From DATFTE01 sp963840665 (GTDB taxonomy: Bacteria > Acidobacteriota > Terriglobia > Terriglobales > Acidobacteriaceae), in NCBI GenBank assembly GCA_963840665.1, contig CAWIZO010000010.1, positions 793,819 to 857,818 on the forward strand: DNA of 64,000 nt, in the 5' to 3' direction. The notes beneath the pieces were generated by a model. It saw only the letters and a program-made list of their open reading frames with translations, had not been told where the DNA came from and made no database searches. The translations under genes were made by a program, and so were the position numbers. Positions 25,993-34,797 of this stretch are shown piece by piece (positions within the stretch are counted from its first letter, which is position 1; each line of letters opens with the position of its first letter).

Positions 25993-26355
25993 ATGGCCCC
26001 TCCGCGCAAAATAGCGGTCCGCCCAACGACCAAGCCCGCTCCACAGGATCCCTGGAAGGAACTGGCCATGATTGTCGCGGAGAGCATCGGCGTGGGCATG
26101 ATGGCGGTGATCCTGTTGCTGGCGGCCGTTTTGATCACGGTCGGAATCTACGTACAGGTGATCTGGCCTCTCACTGATTGGGACCTGATAGGCGTGAGTC
26201 TTGAACCCTACAACTCTGCTATCACTGCAGTGCTGACCGGGGTTTTCATTGGAGGCTTTGCGGCGGGCTATTGGTGCATCAGCGGCAACGCGTGGAAGCG
26301 GCTACCCAGCCCGTCGGGCGTTCTACCGCGGACGGTCGCGCGGGCCCGCCGGTAA
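25993..26355 (+). CDS. Small two-helix membrane protein
   Basis: 120 aa. A basic, Pro-rich N-terminus (PPRKIAVRPTTKPAPQD) precedes two transmembrane segments (about 37-61, VGMMAVILLLAAVLITVGIYVQ; and about 77-95, ITAVLTGVFIGGFAAGYWCI), with a basic tail. No known domain is visible. It is upstream of, and in the same direction as, the pseudokinase gene, so co-expression is possible. Confidence 0.65.
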   Translation: MAPPRKIAVRPTTKPAPQDPWKELAMIVAESIGVGMMAVILLLAAVLITVGIYVQVIWPLTDWDLIGVSLEPYNSAITAVLTGVFIGGFAAGYWCISGNAWKRLPSPSGVLPRTVARARR

Positions 26356-26450
26356 GGTCCCGCGGAATTGCTGTTCCCCCGAAAAGATTCCTGCCTTTTT
26401 CCACTGCACAATTCTCGGTGAATGCCGTCCGGTGCGCTTAGAATAGGCCG

Positions 26451-27839
26451 ATGACCGGAAGGGGTAGTGCGGCGGCAATGAAGCAAGAATGGAAGCAGTG
26501 GGAAGGCCGTACCCTGAGCGGCCGTTTTCCCTTAAAACAATTTCTGGGCGCATCGGAGCAAGGCGCGGTTTTTCTCACCGAGCGCGAAGGCGGAGGCAAG
26601 GCGGCGGTCAAACTGATCTCAGCGAACCCTGCGGACGCGCAACGGCGCCTCGCGCAGTGGGAACTCGCGGCTGTCCTTACTCATCCTCATCTCATTCAGC
26701 TCTACGATATGGGCCGCACCCAGGTTGAGGGGGCCGACGTTCTATTTGTGGTGATGGAGTACGCCGAAGAGGATCTCTCGCAGATTCTCCCTCAACGCGC
26801 GTTGACTCCCAGTGAAGCACAGGAGATGTTGGGGCCGGTGGTGGATGTGCTGGGATATCTTCACGGCAATGGATTCGTCCACGGCCATCTGAAGCCGTCG
26901 AACATTCTGGCTGCGGGCGATCGAGTGAAGATTTCAAGCGACCGTGTAGGGAAGATCGGGGATCGATTTGCCGATGCCGGAGCGCCGGATGTGTACGATC
27001 CTCCGGAGAAGGCTCGCGGAAAAAACTCGGCAGCGGCGGATGTTTGGTCTTTGGGCGTCACGCTGACCGAAGTGCTGACGCGGCAAGTGCCGCAGGTGAA
27101 TGGCAAAGATCACGGCGAAATCAAGCTACCAGAGGGATTGAGTTCTCCGTTCCTCGATGTTGCGCGAAATTGCCTGTGGCGTGATCCCGAGCAGCGCTGG
27201 TCGATCGGCGAGATTGCGTCGCGCCTTGGCGATGACTCGGGCCAGCCAGTGAAGAAGCCGGTGGTGGTGCAAGCGGCGGCGGCTCCTACGCCGGTGGCGA
27301 CCGCAGCGTTACCACGGGTTGAACAAGCGGCCAAAGCTCAGTTCAGCCGCATGTGGATTGTAATTGGATTGGTGATTGCCGCAATCCTCGGCGGATTGCT
27401 GCTAATGCGTCGTGGCTCGCAAAGTGCGCAAGAGGCTCCATCGGCAACGTCGCAGATGACGGAGACCAAGCCAGAGACGCCGGTGACTTCGCCGCCGGTT
27501 GCGCCGAAACAGGTGGAGACGCCGGCTCCTGCCGCAAAGCCTGCAAGCGGAGAAGAGATTGTCGATCGAGTCGTCCCCAATGTCCCGAAGAGCGCCCGCG
27601 ATACGATCACAGGCAAGGTGAAAGTGCGGGTACGAGTCGACGTCGACAACTCGGGGAAAGTGGTTAGCAGCAAATTCGAAACGCGTGGGCCCAGCGAATA
27701 CTTTGCGCGCCAGGCCAAGCAGGCTGCCGAGCACTGGAAGTTCGCTCCGGCAACCGATGAACAGCGGCGTTGGGATCTGTTGTTCGAATTTACCAGGGGT
27801 GGAACTCAGGTGATTCCGTCGCGTGTACACGGACGTTAA
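26451..27839 (+). CDS. Pseudokinase fused to a TonB C-terminal domain
   Basis: 462 aa. Residues about 20-260 follow the Ser/Thr kinase fold. The ATP-binding lysine is kept (AAVK54LI) and the helix-C region is present. However, the catalytic loop HRDLKPxN reads HGHLKPSN (144-151), so the proton-acceptor Asp is lost, and the DFG position reads SSDR instead. A transmembrane helix lies at about 300-318 (MWIVIGLVIAAILGGLLLM), followed by a Thr/Pro-rich linker. The C-terminus (about 370-455) is a TonB_C-like domain (RVDVDNSGKVVSSKFETRG, then AAEHWKFAPAT). Predicted topology: cytoplasmic inactive kinase, periplasmic TonB-like tail. An ATG at 26478 is an alternative start. The stop overlaps the convergent CAAX protease gene by 4 nt. 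Confidence 0.85.
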   Translation: MTGRGSAAAMKQEWKQWEGRTLSGRFPLKQFLGASEQGAVFLTEREGGGKAAVKLISANPADAQRRLAQWELAAVLTHPHLIQLYDMGRTQVEGADVLFVVMEYAEEDLSQILPQRALTPSEAQEMLGPVVDVLGYLHGNGFVHGHLKPSNILAAGDRVKISSDRVGKIGDRFADAGAPDVYDPPEKARGKNSAAADVWSLGVTLTEVLTRQVPQVNGKDHGEIKLPEGLSSPFLDVARNCLWRDPEQRWSIGEIASRLGDDSGQPVKKPVVVQAAAAPTPVATAALPRVEQAAKAQFSRMWIVIGLVIAAILGGLLLMRRGSQSAQEAPSATSQMTETKPETPVTSPPVAPKQVETPAPAAKPASGEEIVDRVVPNVPKSARDTITGKVKVRVRVDVDNSGKVVSSKFETRGPSEYFARQAKQAAEHWKFAPATDEQRRWDLLFEFTRGGTQVIPSRVHGR

Positions 27840-28525
27840 TGCATTCCCGGATATCTTCCCAGGTAGATGAGCAGGAAGTCCAGCGAGTCTGAGAATGCGT
27901 GCGCGATCACGGGAATGGCGAGGTTGCGTCTACAGGCCAGATACAATAGCCCGAGCAGCAAGCCGTCCCAGATGTTTTCGATCATCCCGGTCTTGCCCTG
28001 GTCAAGGTGCCCGCATCCGAAGACCACGCTGACCACGATCAAGCTTACAATCCAGGCCGTTCTCGTATTGCGAAACAGCCCGGCCACTCGGTTCATCAAG
28101 TAGCCGCGGTAGACTATTTCCTCTCCCAGTGCGCCAAGCACCCAGACCAGAAGTAAATAGATAAGCAACAACTTCAGGTTGCCGACCATGTCGTTGAAAT
28201 CGGACAGATCAGGAGCCTTCCCCAGCCACCGGGTCAGCAAGGGTTGACTGACGAACAGCTCAAAGAGTTCCATCGCGATGCCAATCGCGAGTCCTACCAG
28301 GAAGGCCTTTCTCCAATTTTTGGGTTGCGAGAAGCCAACATCTTTCCATCGCAAACCTCGCAAGCGCAGCGAAAGCCATCCCAATAGAAACAAGTAGGGA
28401 GTCTTGCTGAAGAAGATGTGATGGTAGATGTCGGCAACGAAAAGCGCCGCCACAATGGAAAACTCCACTACCACAAGCCAATCGCTCTGACGCCAGGAGG
28501 AAGGCGATCCGGTGGCAGTGTTCAC
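27836..28525 (-). CDS. CPBP/CAAX-family intramembrane protease
   Basis: 229 aa with several transmembrane helices and all three ABI motifs: E135-E-x3-R140 (GEEIVYRGYL), a His in VVFGCGHLDQG, and HAFSDSLDFL near the C-terminus. It is predicted to be a membrane glutamic-type protease; its substrate is unknown. It overlaps the membrane-protein gene upstream by 4 nt and ends the PadR operon. Confidence 0.9.
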   Translation of the reverse strand: MNTATGSPSSWRQSDWLVVVEFSIVAALFVADIYHHIFFSKTPYLFLLGWLSLRLRGLRWKDVGFSQPKNWRKAFLVGLAIGIAMELFELFVSQPLLTRWLGKAPDLSDFNDMVGNLKLLLIYLLLVWVLGALGEEIVYRGYLMNRVAGLFRNTRTAWIVSLIVVSVVFGCGHLDQGKTGMIENIWDGLLLGLLYLACRRNLAIPVIAHAFSDSLDFLLIYLGRYPGMH

Positions 28526-29142
28526 GAGCGTTTCCTCAGCGTAAGGCTTTGACGGAACTTACCGAGGCTCCATTGGTCGACGCGGAGAGTCGCGAAGAAT
28601 AGGCCGACTCCCAAAATTCCGATGGGGATGATCCACCAGCCGAGAACTTCATGGGCTCCAGCCGGCGCCGTGGCGAATCCTAAGTGAAGACTGAGTTCGT
28701 AGTCTCCGCTGGGTTGTGGGATCAACCACAGACCCGCAGTCTGCGGATGAATCGGTTTGAGAATGGCGGCCCAGGCCAACACGAATCCCAGGAAATATCC
28801 GACGAGCGAGCCGATGAGGATGAAGAATCCCCCAACGCTGAGGCTGGCCCAGCGAAACAGACTGCGAAGGATCAGCAGCAGGGAACCACTGGTCTGAGCG
28901 CGGGCCAGCAAATCGTCAGTCATGTACTGGCCGGCCAATTCTTCTGGGCTGCCGAGGGCGTCGAGTGCCGCGTCGACCCCAGCGGGAGTGACGATTCCTC
29001 CGACCATGGCTCGGTCGAGAATGTGGCTGCGCAACTCCTCGACGATCTCGCTGGCGTCCTCGTCGCGCAGGCCACGCAACCGCTTGCGAAGCGTCGTCAG
29101 GTAGGCGACGATCTTGCGTTGAGAATCCTCGGAGATGGTCAT
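28522..29142 (-). CDS. Membrane protein with DUF1700-like N-terminal helical domain
   Basis: 206 aa. The N-terminal about 75 residues (YLTTLRKRLRGLRDEDASEIVEELRSHI, then LDALGSPEELAGQYM) match the helical domain commonly encoded next to PadR regulators. Three hydrophobic segments follow (about 95-125, 160-185). It lies 1 nt from the padR stop and overlaps the CAAX protease by 4 nt. It is probably a target of the PadR-like repressor; its molecular role is unknown. Confidence 0.85.
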   Translation of the reverse strand: MTISEDSQRKIVAYLTTLRKRLRGLRDEDASEIVEELRSHILDRAMVGGIVTPAGVDAALDALGSPEELAGQYMTDDLLARAQTSGSLLLILRSLFRWASLSVGGFFILIGSLVGYFLGFVLAWAAILKPIHPQTAGLWLIPQPSGDYELSLHLGFATAPAGAHEVLGWWIIPIGILGVGLFFATLRVDQWSLGKFRQSLTLRKRS

Positions 29143-29143
29143 T

Positions 29144-29515
29144 TCATTTCTCCTTTTCGAGCGGGGCGAGCAGTTTGTCGATGCTGGAAGAGAATCTCGT
29201 CCACACTCGAAACATTTCTTGCGCTCGTTCTCTACCCGCCAGGGTTAGGGAGTAATACTTCCGCGGATGTCCGGCGTCGGACTCGACCCATTCGGAATCA
29301 ACCAGTCCCATTGTCTTGAGCCGGCTGAGCAAGGGATAGACGGTTCCTTCGGAAACGATCAGGTCGGAATCGCTCTCAAGCCGGCGCAGAATCTCCAGCC
29401 CGTAAAGCCGCCCGGTCCAGAGCGAAGCGAGGATGGCCAACTCGAGTCCTCCTTTGCGTAGCTGGACTTCCCACTTGTCGGCGGCTTCGGGGCCGACGGG
29501 TTTAAACTGCGTCAT
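29144..29515 (-). CDS. PadR-family transcriptional regulator
   Basis: 123 aa from the ATG at 29515; the frame extends to 29668 but the extra residues run through the operator and are not PadR-like. Winged-helix signature: GLELAILASLWTGRLYGLEILRRLE, SEGTVYPLLSRLKTMGLV and RKYYSLTLAGRERAQEM. It is the first gene of a three-gene operon with a palindrome 6 nt upstream of the start codon, so negative autoregulation is likely. PadR proteins often respond to small hydrophobic molecules; the ligand here is unknown. Confidence 0.93.
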   Translation of the reverse strand: MTQFKPVGPEAADKWEVQLRKGGLELAILASLWTGRLYGLEILRRLESDSDLIVSEGTVYPLLSRLKTMGLVDSEWVESDAGHPRKYYSLTLAGRERAQEMFRVWTRFSSSIDKLLAPLEKEK

Positions 29516-29521
29516 GCAAGA

Positions 29522-29540
29522 TACTATGTAATACAAAGTA
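29522..29540. promoter_or_regulatory. Predicted PadR operator
   Basis: TACTATGTAATACAAAGTA is a 19-bp near-perfect palindrome (TACTnTGTAnTACAnAGTA; only two non-central bases do not pair) directly upstream of the PadR start codon. Its position and AT-rich core fit the repressor's own operator. Confidence 0.7.
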
Positions 29541-29810
29541 CAAGATGTCAACTGGTGAACATTTAGCAAAGAAAAGCTTTCTTTCACATGGCTAACTTGT
29601 TTATTTGCAATGTGTTTTCCCGCACTCGCCTTTGTCTTGACAAGCTCTCGGGCGTCGACTAGGGTCAAAGTCGAGCGATCTTCCTTTTCCCTCTTTCAGA
29701 TAATCTGAGCTAAGTCAGTCTGTCTGGAGCTTTCCCCCTCTTAGGCTTCATTTGCATTTCTCGCGAGTCCCGGCAAACGGTATTCAGGCGACGAAAGAAA
29801 TTAAGGAACA

Positions 29811-30059
29811 ATGAACATCTACGTTGGCAATTTGCCGCACAGCACGACTGAACCGCAACTACGTACGCTCTTTGAGGAGCATGGGACCGTGGATCGCGTG
29901 AACATCATCATGGACCGCGAAACCGGGCGTCCCAAGGGCTTTGCATTCGTGGAAATGACTAATAAAGACCAGGCCGACAAAGCGTGTCTGGCGCTGGGCG
30001 GAACCGACCTGGGCGGCCGCGCCCTACGCGTGAACGAAGCCAAGAACAAATCCCTGTAG
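29811..30059 (+). CDS. RRM-domain RNA-binding protein
   Basis: 82 aa, essentially one RNA recognition motif. RNP2 is IYVGNL (3-8) and RNP1 is KGFAFVEM (42-49), with the usual aromatic residues. This matches the short glycine-poor bacterial RRM proteins found in cyanobacteria and acidobacteria. ATG preceded by TTAAGGAAC. The long AT-rich leader (29541-29810) is a possible regulated 5' UTR, as in cold-responsive RRM genes, but I see no defined element. Confidence 0.93.
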   Translation: MNIYVGNLPHSTTEPQLRTLFEEHGTVDRVNIIMDRETGRPKGFAFVEMTNKDQADKACLALGGTDLGGRALRVNEAKNKSL

Positions 30060-30086
30060 CTTTGATTGCAGGAAGACATAGAGGTG

Positions 30087-30260
30087 ATGCGCATGCACGG
30101 AACGGATCCTTACATTGCTGCTGTCGTAGCGCTGTTATTCGTTGCAGGCGTGGCGGTGATCATTTGGGCGCTGCGGGAGCGTTTTACGAATCACCGCAAC
30201 TGGGATAGCGGGCTGGTTGGCACTCGCGCTCGCGGGTCTGCGCCCGGCAAACGAGATTAG
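30087..30260 (+). CDS. Small single-helix membrane protein
   Basis: 57 aa with one transmembrane helix (PYIAAVVALLFVAGVAVIIWAL) and a basic tail (ARGSAPGKRD). ATG codons at 30087 and 30093 are both possible; GAGG at 30081 spaces better for 30093. Lies 27 nt after the RRM gene, so it may be co-transcribed. Function unknown. Confidence 0.55.
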   Translation: MRMHGTDPYIAAVVALLFVAGVAVIIWALRERFTNHRNWDSGLVGTRARGSAPGKRD

Positions 30261-30284
30261 GACCAGGCGCTTAGGAGAGCAACT

Positions 30285-30701
30285 ATCGCGGCCATCGGCT
30301 CCATTAGTCTTCCTTGTGAAGTTTGCGGACGGCGCTGGGCAGTAAAGTCGAGGGAAGAGTCCCGGCTTTGCCCGGAATGCAAGTTGGCGAATTCCGACCG
30401 TCCGACGCGGAAGCAGTTGACGACAGCGATCGCCGCGGCGTTCGAACCTTCCGTGATCCGATCTCTTTTGACCTCTCTGGCATCGCGCAACGCGCGTATT
30501 CGCGTGATCGCAGAAGCCAGCCCGGAACTGGACCGGCACATCCTTCCCAAAGAAAACGGGTCGACGGAGAATTCCTTTCTTGAGCTTTTCGACAATCTCG
30601 ATGACATCGCACGCTACGCGGTCTTCGACTTCTATGTCGACCAGATTGATTCGGTGGATCGCGTGCTGAAGAAGGAATTTGCCCGCGTATTCCGGCAGTA
30701 G
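30285..30701 (+). CDS. Zinc-ribbon protein, apparent non-canonical start
   Basis: About 138 aa. A frame open from 30261 encodes a four-cysteine ribbon (C-E-V-C-G at 30315-30329 and C-P-E-C-K at 30369-30383), followed by a helical domain (LTTAIAAAFEPSVIRSLLTSLAS, then LELFDNLDDIARYAVFDFYVDQID). No ATG or GTG precedes the first cysteine pair. AGGAG at 30273 lies 7 nt before an ATC at 30285, which may be a rare start codon or a base error. A TTG at 30384 would remove the ribbon. I do not recognise the family; the coding reading is supported by the intact CxxC pairs. Confidence 0.6.
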   Translation: MAAIGSISLPCEVCGRRWAVKSREESRLCPECKLANSDRPTRKQLTTAIAAAFEPSVIRSLLTSLASRNARIRVIAEASPELDRHILPKENGSTENSFLELFDNLDDIARYAVFDFYVDQIDSVDRVLKKEFARVFRQ

Positions 30702-30704
30702 CCT

Positions 30705-32373
30705 CTACTGAGTTCCCAACGAAGTCAGCGACCGCCGCGCGGATTCGAGGCTGGGATCAAATTCCAGAGCCCTGCGGTAGTATTCGCGCGCGCCGGTGTG
30801 ATCGCCAACACGAACGGAAAGCGCTCCCAGCGCTTGATACGCCTGTGCCGTAATTTTGGGATCACGAATCATGGGAAGGGCAAGTTTGTATTGCTCAATG
30901 GCTTCCTGATTGCGCCCGAAGCTGGCGTAACTTGCGCCCATGTTGAGGTGCGTGCCGGGATCTTTAGGATTGATGCGCGCGGCGTTTTCGAAATGAGGCA
31001 GGGCCAGATCGGCGCGTCCCGCTTGAAGCAGAGTGGCCCCCAGATTGATTTCGGCGTAGACGTTGTCGCCCGTGGCTTCGACGGTATGCGCCCAGAGTGC
31101 CTGATTGCTGCGCCAGTAGCCAATCTGCCGCCACGCCAGCACGATCAAAATAACCAGGCAGACAGCGCTCACGACCGCCCGCGGGCGGCTTCTTGATTTG
31201 TCTTGCATCGGCGAGGTCAGCGAGTCCGAACACCACCATCAGAAAAATTCCCAGAAGCGGCACATAAGCGTAACGGTCCGCCATGGCTTGATCGCCGACC
31301 TGGACCAGTCCGATCACCGGCACGAGGGTTCCGAGATACCAGAGCCATCCGATGACCAGGTAGCGGCGCGAGCGAAATTGCCACACAAGGGCACTCACTG
31401 CGATCAAGAACAAAGAGGCTAGCGTCAATTGGACTCGAGTGAGCGAATAGGCGGGGTGAGGATAGAAAACCGCTAGGCGTGCGGGCCAGAATGCGTTCCA
31501 GATGTACTTTGCGTAGGCGTAGATAGCGTTTTCCAGCCGCACACCAAATGGCAGGAAGAGATGGATCGCGCCACCTTTGCGCTGCGCCAGCATGGTGAGT
31601 AGAGCGTCTCCAGCCGAGAGCGCAAGGAGCGGCAGCTTTTCCAAGGCAAGACGCGTGAAGCTCAGCTGGGGGGAGTCTTCCGACTCCGCCGTCCATCCCG
31701 CGACGCGATTCAGTGGCCAGAAATCGAGAAGCAACAGCGCGCACGGTAATGTTACGACCATCGGCTTTGCCATGAGGGCAACCGCGAAAAGGGCAGCGAC
31801 GGCAAGATATCGTTGCGCGCTGGGTTTACGAGCGTACCATCCATAGACTCCGATGGTGAGAAGGAGGAACAGCGTACTGAGTACGTTCTTGCGCTCGGCA
31901 ATCCAGGCGACCGATTCGACGTTGATCGGATGAACGGCGAACAGGGCAGCGACCAGCAGACTGCGTCCGGTGAATCCCGTGGCCCACTGAAGCAGAAGAA
32001 AGATGAGCACGACGTTCAGGGCGTGGATGAGCACATTCACGACGTGCATCGCGCCGGGATGCACGCCAAACAGATCGCAATCGAAGGCATGCGATAACCA
32101 GGTCACCGGATGCCAGTTGTCGTGCTCGGTCGAGGTGATGGCCCAGGAAATCGTTTCTCCCGACAGTCCAGATTGAACGTGGGCATTGTCCGTGACATAG
32201 CTGTCGTCGTCGTAGTTGACGAAGGGATGTCCGCGGACGGGGCTGTAAAGCAAGCAAGTGAAGACTGCGAGGGCGGCGCAGATCAATAACTTTTTCTGCA
32301 GAGCGGAGTCATCCGGAGCTTCGCTGGCGCGTGCCTGGCGGCGCTGCTGTCGTGATCGAACGCGGGGAGGCAT
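30705..32373 (-). CDS. Multi-pass membrane protein with C-terminal TPR repeats, frameshifted
   Basis: A membrane protein of the acidobacterial TPR/glycosyltransferase-like family. The N-terminal part (32373 to about 31190) has about ten hydrophobic segments and conserved luminal motifs (PFVNYDDDSYVTDN, then NWHPVTWLSHAFDCDLFG, HPINVESVAWIAERKN). Near 31175-31190 the frame breaks. Dropping one base joins it to the C-terminal part (to 30705) with a last membrane helix (AVVSAVCLVILIVLAWRQ) and three TPRs (NAARINPKDPGTHLNMGASY). The PMT/ArnT-like membrane part suggests protein O-glycosylation, but no catalytic site can be assigned. The break in a GC-rich run is most likely an assembly insertion. 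Confidence 0.75.
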
Positions 32374-32412
32374 GGTTAAGCGATGGCCGTCATTCTATAT
32401 GGCCCGACGGCC

Positions 32413-33324
32413 TCAGGCAGTTTTCAGCCAGATGCTGGCAGGGAAGTGTCCGGGGGCGTTAGCGGAAACGGCCAGGCCTTCGTTATTCGGCGCGGGTTGA
32501 TAATCCGTCAATAGCTTTTGCAGTTGCTGCGGGTAGTCGTAATGCAGAGCCGACAGGCAGGTCAGCACCGAGAGCTTCGGATTGTTGACGAGCAGGGTCA
32601 TCAGCAACGCGGTCTCCTGCCACCAGTAAGGCATAGTGAAGACGTCACGTGGGTAGGCGTAAGGCAAATAGATATCGTGGATATGAAGAAAAATTCCCGG
32701 CCGAAGATGCGGAATGATTTCCAGGTAAATACGCATCACGTCGGAGCCGACTTTCACGGCATGCGTCGAATCGATGAACAAGAGATCACCGGGAGTGAGG
32801 CGATCAAAGAGCGAGAGCGGTATCTCCTGACAGAATTGGGGAATCAGTTCGACTTCCTTGCGCTTACGCAGGCTGTCGCTAGGGAAGGGCTCGACACAGG
32901 TGATCTTGGGAACACGCTTTCCATCCCGTTGGTTGAGGTCAGCGGCTTCGATCATGCACATGGTGGAAACGCCGCTTCCGATTTCGATGATGTTCGCTGG
33001 GGCGTGCCGTCGCACAAAACAGTGCAATACCTGCGATTCGATTTCTCCGTAGCCTGGGCCTGAGCCGTTTTGCGTGTACGAATTGTAAGACTTCAGTCCG
33101 GCGACCTCACTGTAGTAAGGCTCGCAACAGTCCTTCAGCCAGGCGAACTGGGCCGCTAAATCCCAGGGAATTCCCTTCAGCGAAGAGCGTCCGGTCCAGA
33201 GTGGTTTGTGTTGTTCGAGCCAGGTGCAATCGGGCACCGGAGTGTAGTAGTGCTTGGGCATGACGTGCAGGCCGGCACGATCGAGCATCGAAAACGTTTT
33301 GAACAGAAGGCCCTTGGCTCGCAT
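32413..33324 (-). CDS. Class I SAM-dependent methyltransferase
   Basis: 303 aa. SAM motif I is NIIEIGSGVSTMCMIEA (about 112-128), followed by the acidic strand CVEPFPS and the later motif PGDLLFIDSTHAV; HIHDIYLPYAYP resembles the metal/acid-binding loop of Methyltransf_24 proteins. No membrane segment is present. The substrate is unknown; similar proteins often sit in polysaccharide or secondary-metabolite loci. It runs in the same direction as the TPR membrane protein gene 39 nt downstream. Confidence 0.85.
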   Translation of the reverse strand: MRAKGLLFKTFSMLDRAGLHVMPKHYYTPVPDCTWLEQHKPLWTGRSSLKGIPWDLAAQFAWLKDCCEPYYSEVAGLKSYNSYTQNGSGPGYGEIESQVLHCFVRRHAPANIIEIGSGVSTMCMIEAADLNQRDGKRVPKITCVEPFPSDSLRKRKEVELIPQFCQEIPLSLFDRLTPGDLLFIDSTHAVKVGSDVMRIYLEIIPHLRPGIFLHIHDIYLPYAYPRDVFTMPYWWQETALLMTLLVNNPKLSVLTCLSALHYDYPQQLQKLLTDYQPAPNNEGLAVSANAPGHFPASIWLKTA

Positions 33325-33553
33325 AGTTCCTCACCGATCCCACGAAGATTCGCAGGTTAAGTCGACTCTAGGGGGATTGGCAAATCTGAAGTACCGCCGA
33401 AATCGCGTGCCCAGGATGGAGGGGAGATCGAGATGCACGATGCTTTCCAGGCCCTGGCCCCAGCTCAGGGTTTGCCATCCAACGCGGCGAATCCGAGCAA
33501 GGGAGAGTATAGCAGGGGACCTTGGTTTCTGGCCCCCTGCATGGACTTCTCAG

Positions 33554-33612
33554 CGCCTAAAGGCGTTCAAATTGGTGCTTTGGTGGCATCGCTAAAGCGA
33601 TGCCACGATACG
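33554..33612. repeat. REP-like two-hairpin element with GATACGAAC tail
   Basis: CGCCT aa AGGCG (33554-33565) is followed by the perfect 9-bp stem GGCATCGCT aa AGCGATGCC (33585-33604) and ACGATACGAAC. Stem sequences differ from the 25144-25231 copy but the order, loops and GATACGAAC tail match. The rest of the 322-bp gap (33325-33646) shows no gene. Confidence 0.6.
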
Positions 33613-33646
33613 AACCCCTGTTAAGCGCACGGCCCTAGGGCTGGTT

Positions 33647-34639
33647 TCAGTGAGGGGTTAGTTCCCAGGTGTCGCCGAGGAAGCTTGCGCCGGACTGGCC
33701 CCCGAAAATGACGGTGTGGCCGATCGCAGGATCCCACGTCATTCCATAGCCCTCTCGGGGAGGAGGTGACTGGTCGGGGCTCAACTGTACCCAGTTGCCG
33801 GCGGTGGTCCAAGCCCAGGTATCGGTGAGAGTATCGACTCCGCCTTCTCCGCCACCGAAAGTGATCACAGCTTTGTAAGCGGGGTCGTAGGCTCCCGGCG
33901 CGCCGTAGCGGCTGGGCGGCAGGGTGGCCGGGGATTGCATGGTCCAGGTAGTACCGTCGAAAGTCCAGGTGTTATAGGGGTTCAAATCCCCGAGGCCATC
34001 GAACAGCACGGTGGTCTTGGTGGCGGTGTCGGTGGCGACCACCGCGATGGAACGAGCATAGGCGCTAGTGGGCGGATTCAGATTCACCCAGTTGGTCCCG
34101 TTCCATTGATAGGTGGTGGATTGGTAGAACATTCCGTCGAAGCCGCCATAGACGTCAGCGTTTCCGTTGACGGGATCGGGGAAGAGCATGGGTCCGGTTA
34201 CGGCTTTTGGCGCGGTCGATGGGTTGGCGTCGGTCCATGTTGAGGTTGATCCATCGAAGGTCCACGTGTCGCCGAGGTAGTTGGAGCCGTTGTAGCCACC
34301 GAACATCACGAGCTTGCGTGAACCCCTGTCGAAAATCATCGAAGCGTTGGTGCGAACTGGCGGCGCGGATGAGGTGCTCAGATGGATCCAGTTTGTGCCG
34401 TCGAAGGACCAAGTATCGTTGAGATAGCCTTTCGCGCTGAAGCCGCCGAAAAGGACGATCTTTTTGCTGACCGGGTCGTAGGCCATCGAGGGATAAGCGC
34501 GGGCGGACGGGGAAGTCGCTGGGGACAACTGAGTCCAACTAACAGTAGGGGCCGCGATCGCGCACGGGGGAACGGCGATCATCGCCACCACGATGAGTGA
34601 GGCGAAAACAGCCGCAAGAATGCGAGAACGATTTGACAT
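33647..34639 (-). CDS. Secreted kelch-repeat protein
   Basis: 330 aa. Signal peptide (AVFASLIVVAMIAVPPCAIA) after a ribosome site GGAGG. Six kelch-like blades of about 50 residues follow, with motifs such as MAYDPVSKKIVLFGGFSAKGYLNDTWSFDG and MIFDRGSRKLVMFGG. The domain should form a galactose-oxidase-type propeller without a visible copper site. Probably extracellular binding; no partner gene is apparent. Confidence 0.88.
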   Translation of the reverse strand: MSNRSRILAAVFASLIVVAMIAVPPCAIAAPTVSWTQLSPATSPSARAYPSMAYDPVSKKIVLFGGFSAKGYLNDTWSFDGTNWIHLSTSSAPPVRTNASMIFDRGSRKLVMFGGYNGSNYLGDTWTFDGSTSTWTDANPSTAPKAVTGPMLFPDPVNGNADVYGGFDGMFYQSTTYQWNGTNWVNLNPPTSAYARSIAVVATDTATKTTVLFDGLGDLNPYNTWTFDGTTWTMQSPATLPPSRYGAPGAYDPAYKAVITFGGGEGGVDTLTDTWAWTTAGNWVQLSPDQSPPPREGYGMTWDPAIGHTVIFGGQSGASFLGDTWELTPH

Positions 34640-34797
34640 CAGAGGAAACCTCCGGGGAATTGGACATCTTTAGTGACAAAAACGTGCGCAGTCTAGCACA
34701 CAAAATCTTGTGGGAAACAGAGTCTGGAGCATCAGAGTCGAATGGCTTAAGGGACAAAACAGAAGGCTCATGTTTCGCCAGAGTGGGCTTCCAGAGC

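Noticed and set aside
31175..31190. Programmed ribosomal frameshift
   Set aside because: No slippery motif or downstream structure, and the four other breaks in the window have the same single-base character, pointing to sequence error.
33973..33993. tRNA T-arm-like GGTTCAAATCC
   Set aside because: No acceptor stem or anticodon arm folds around it; it lies in the coding sequence of the kelch protein.
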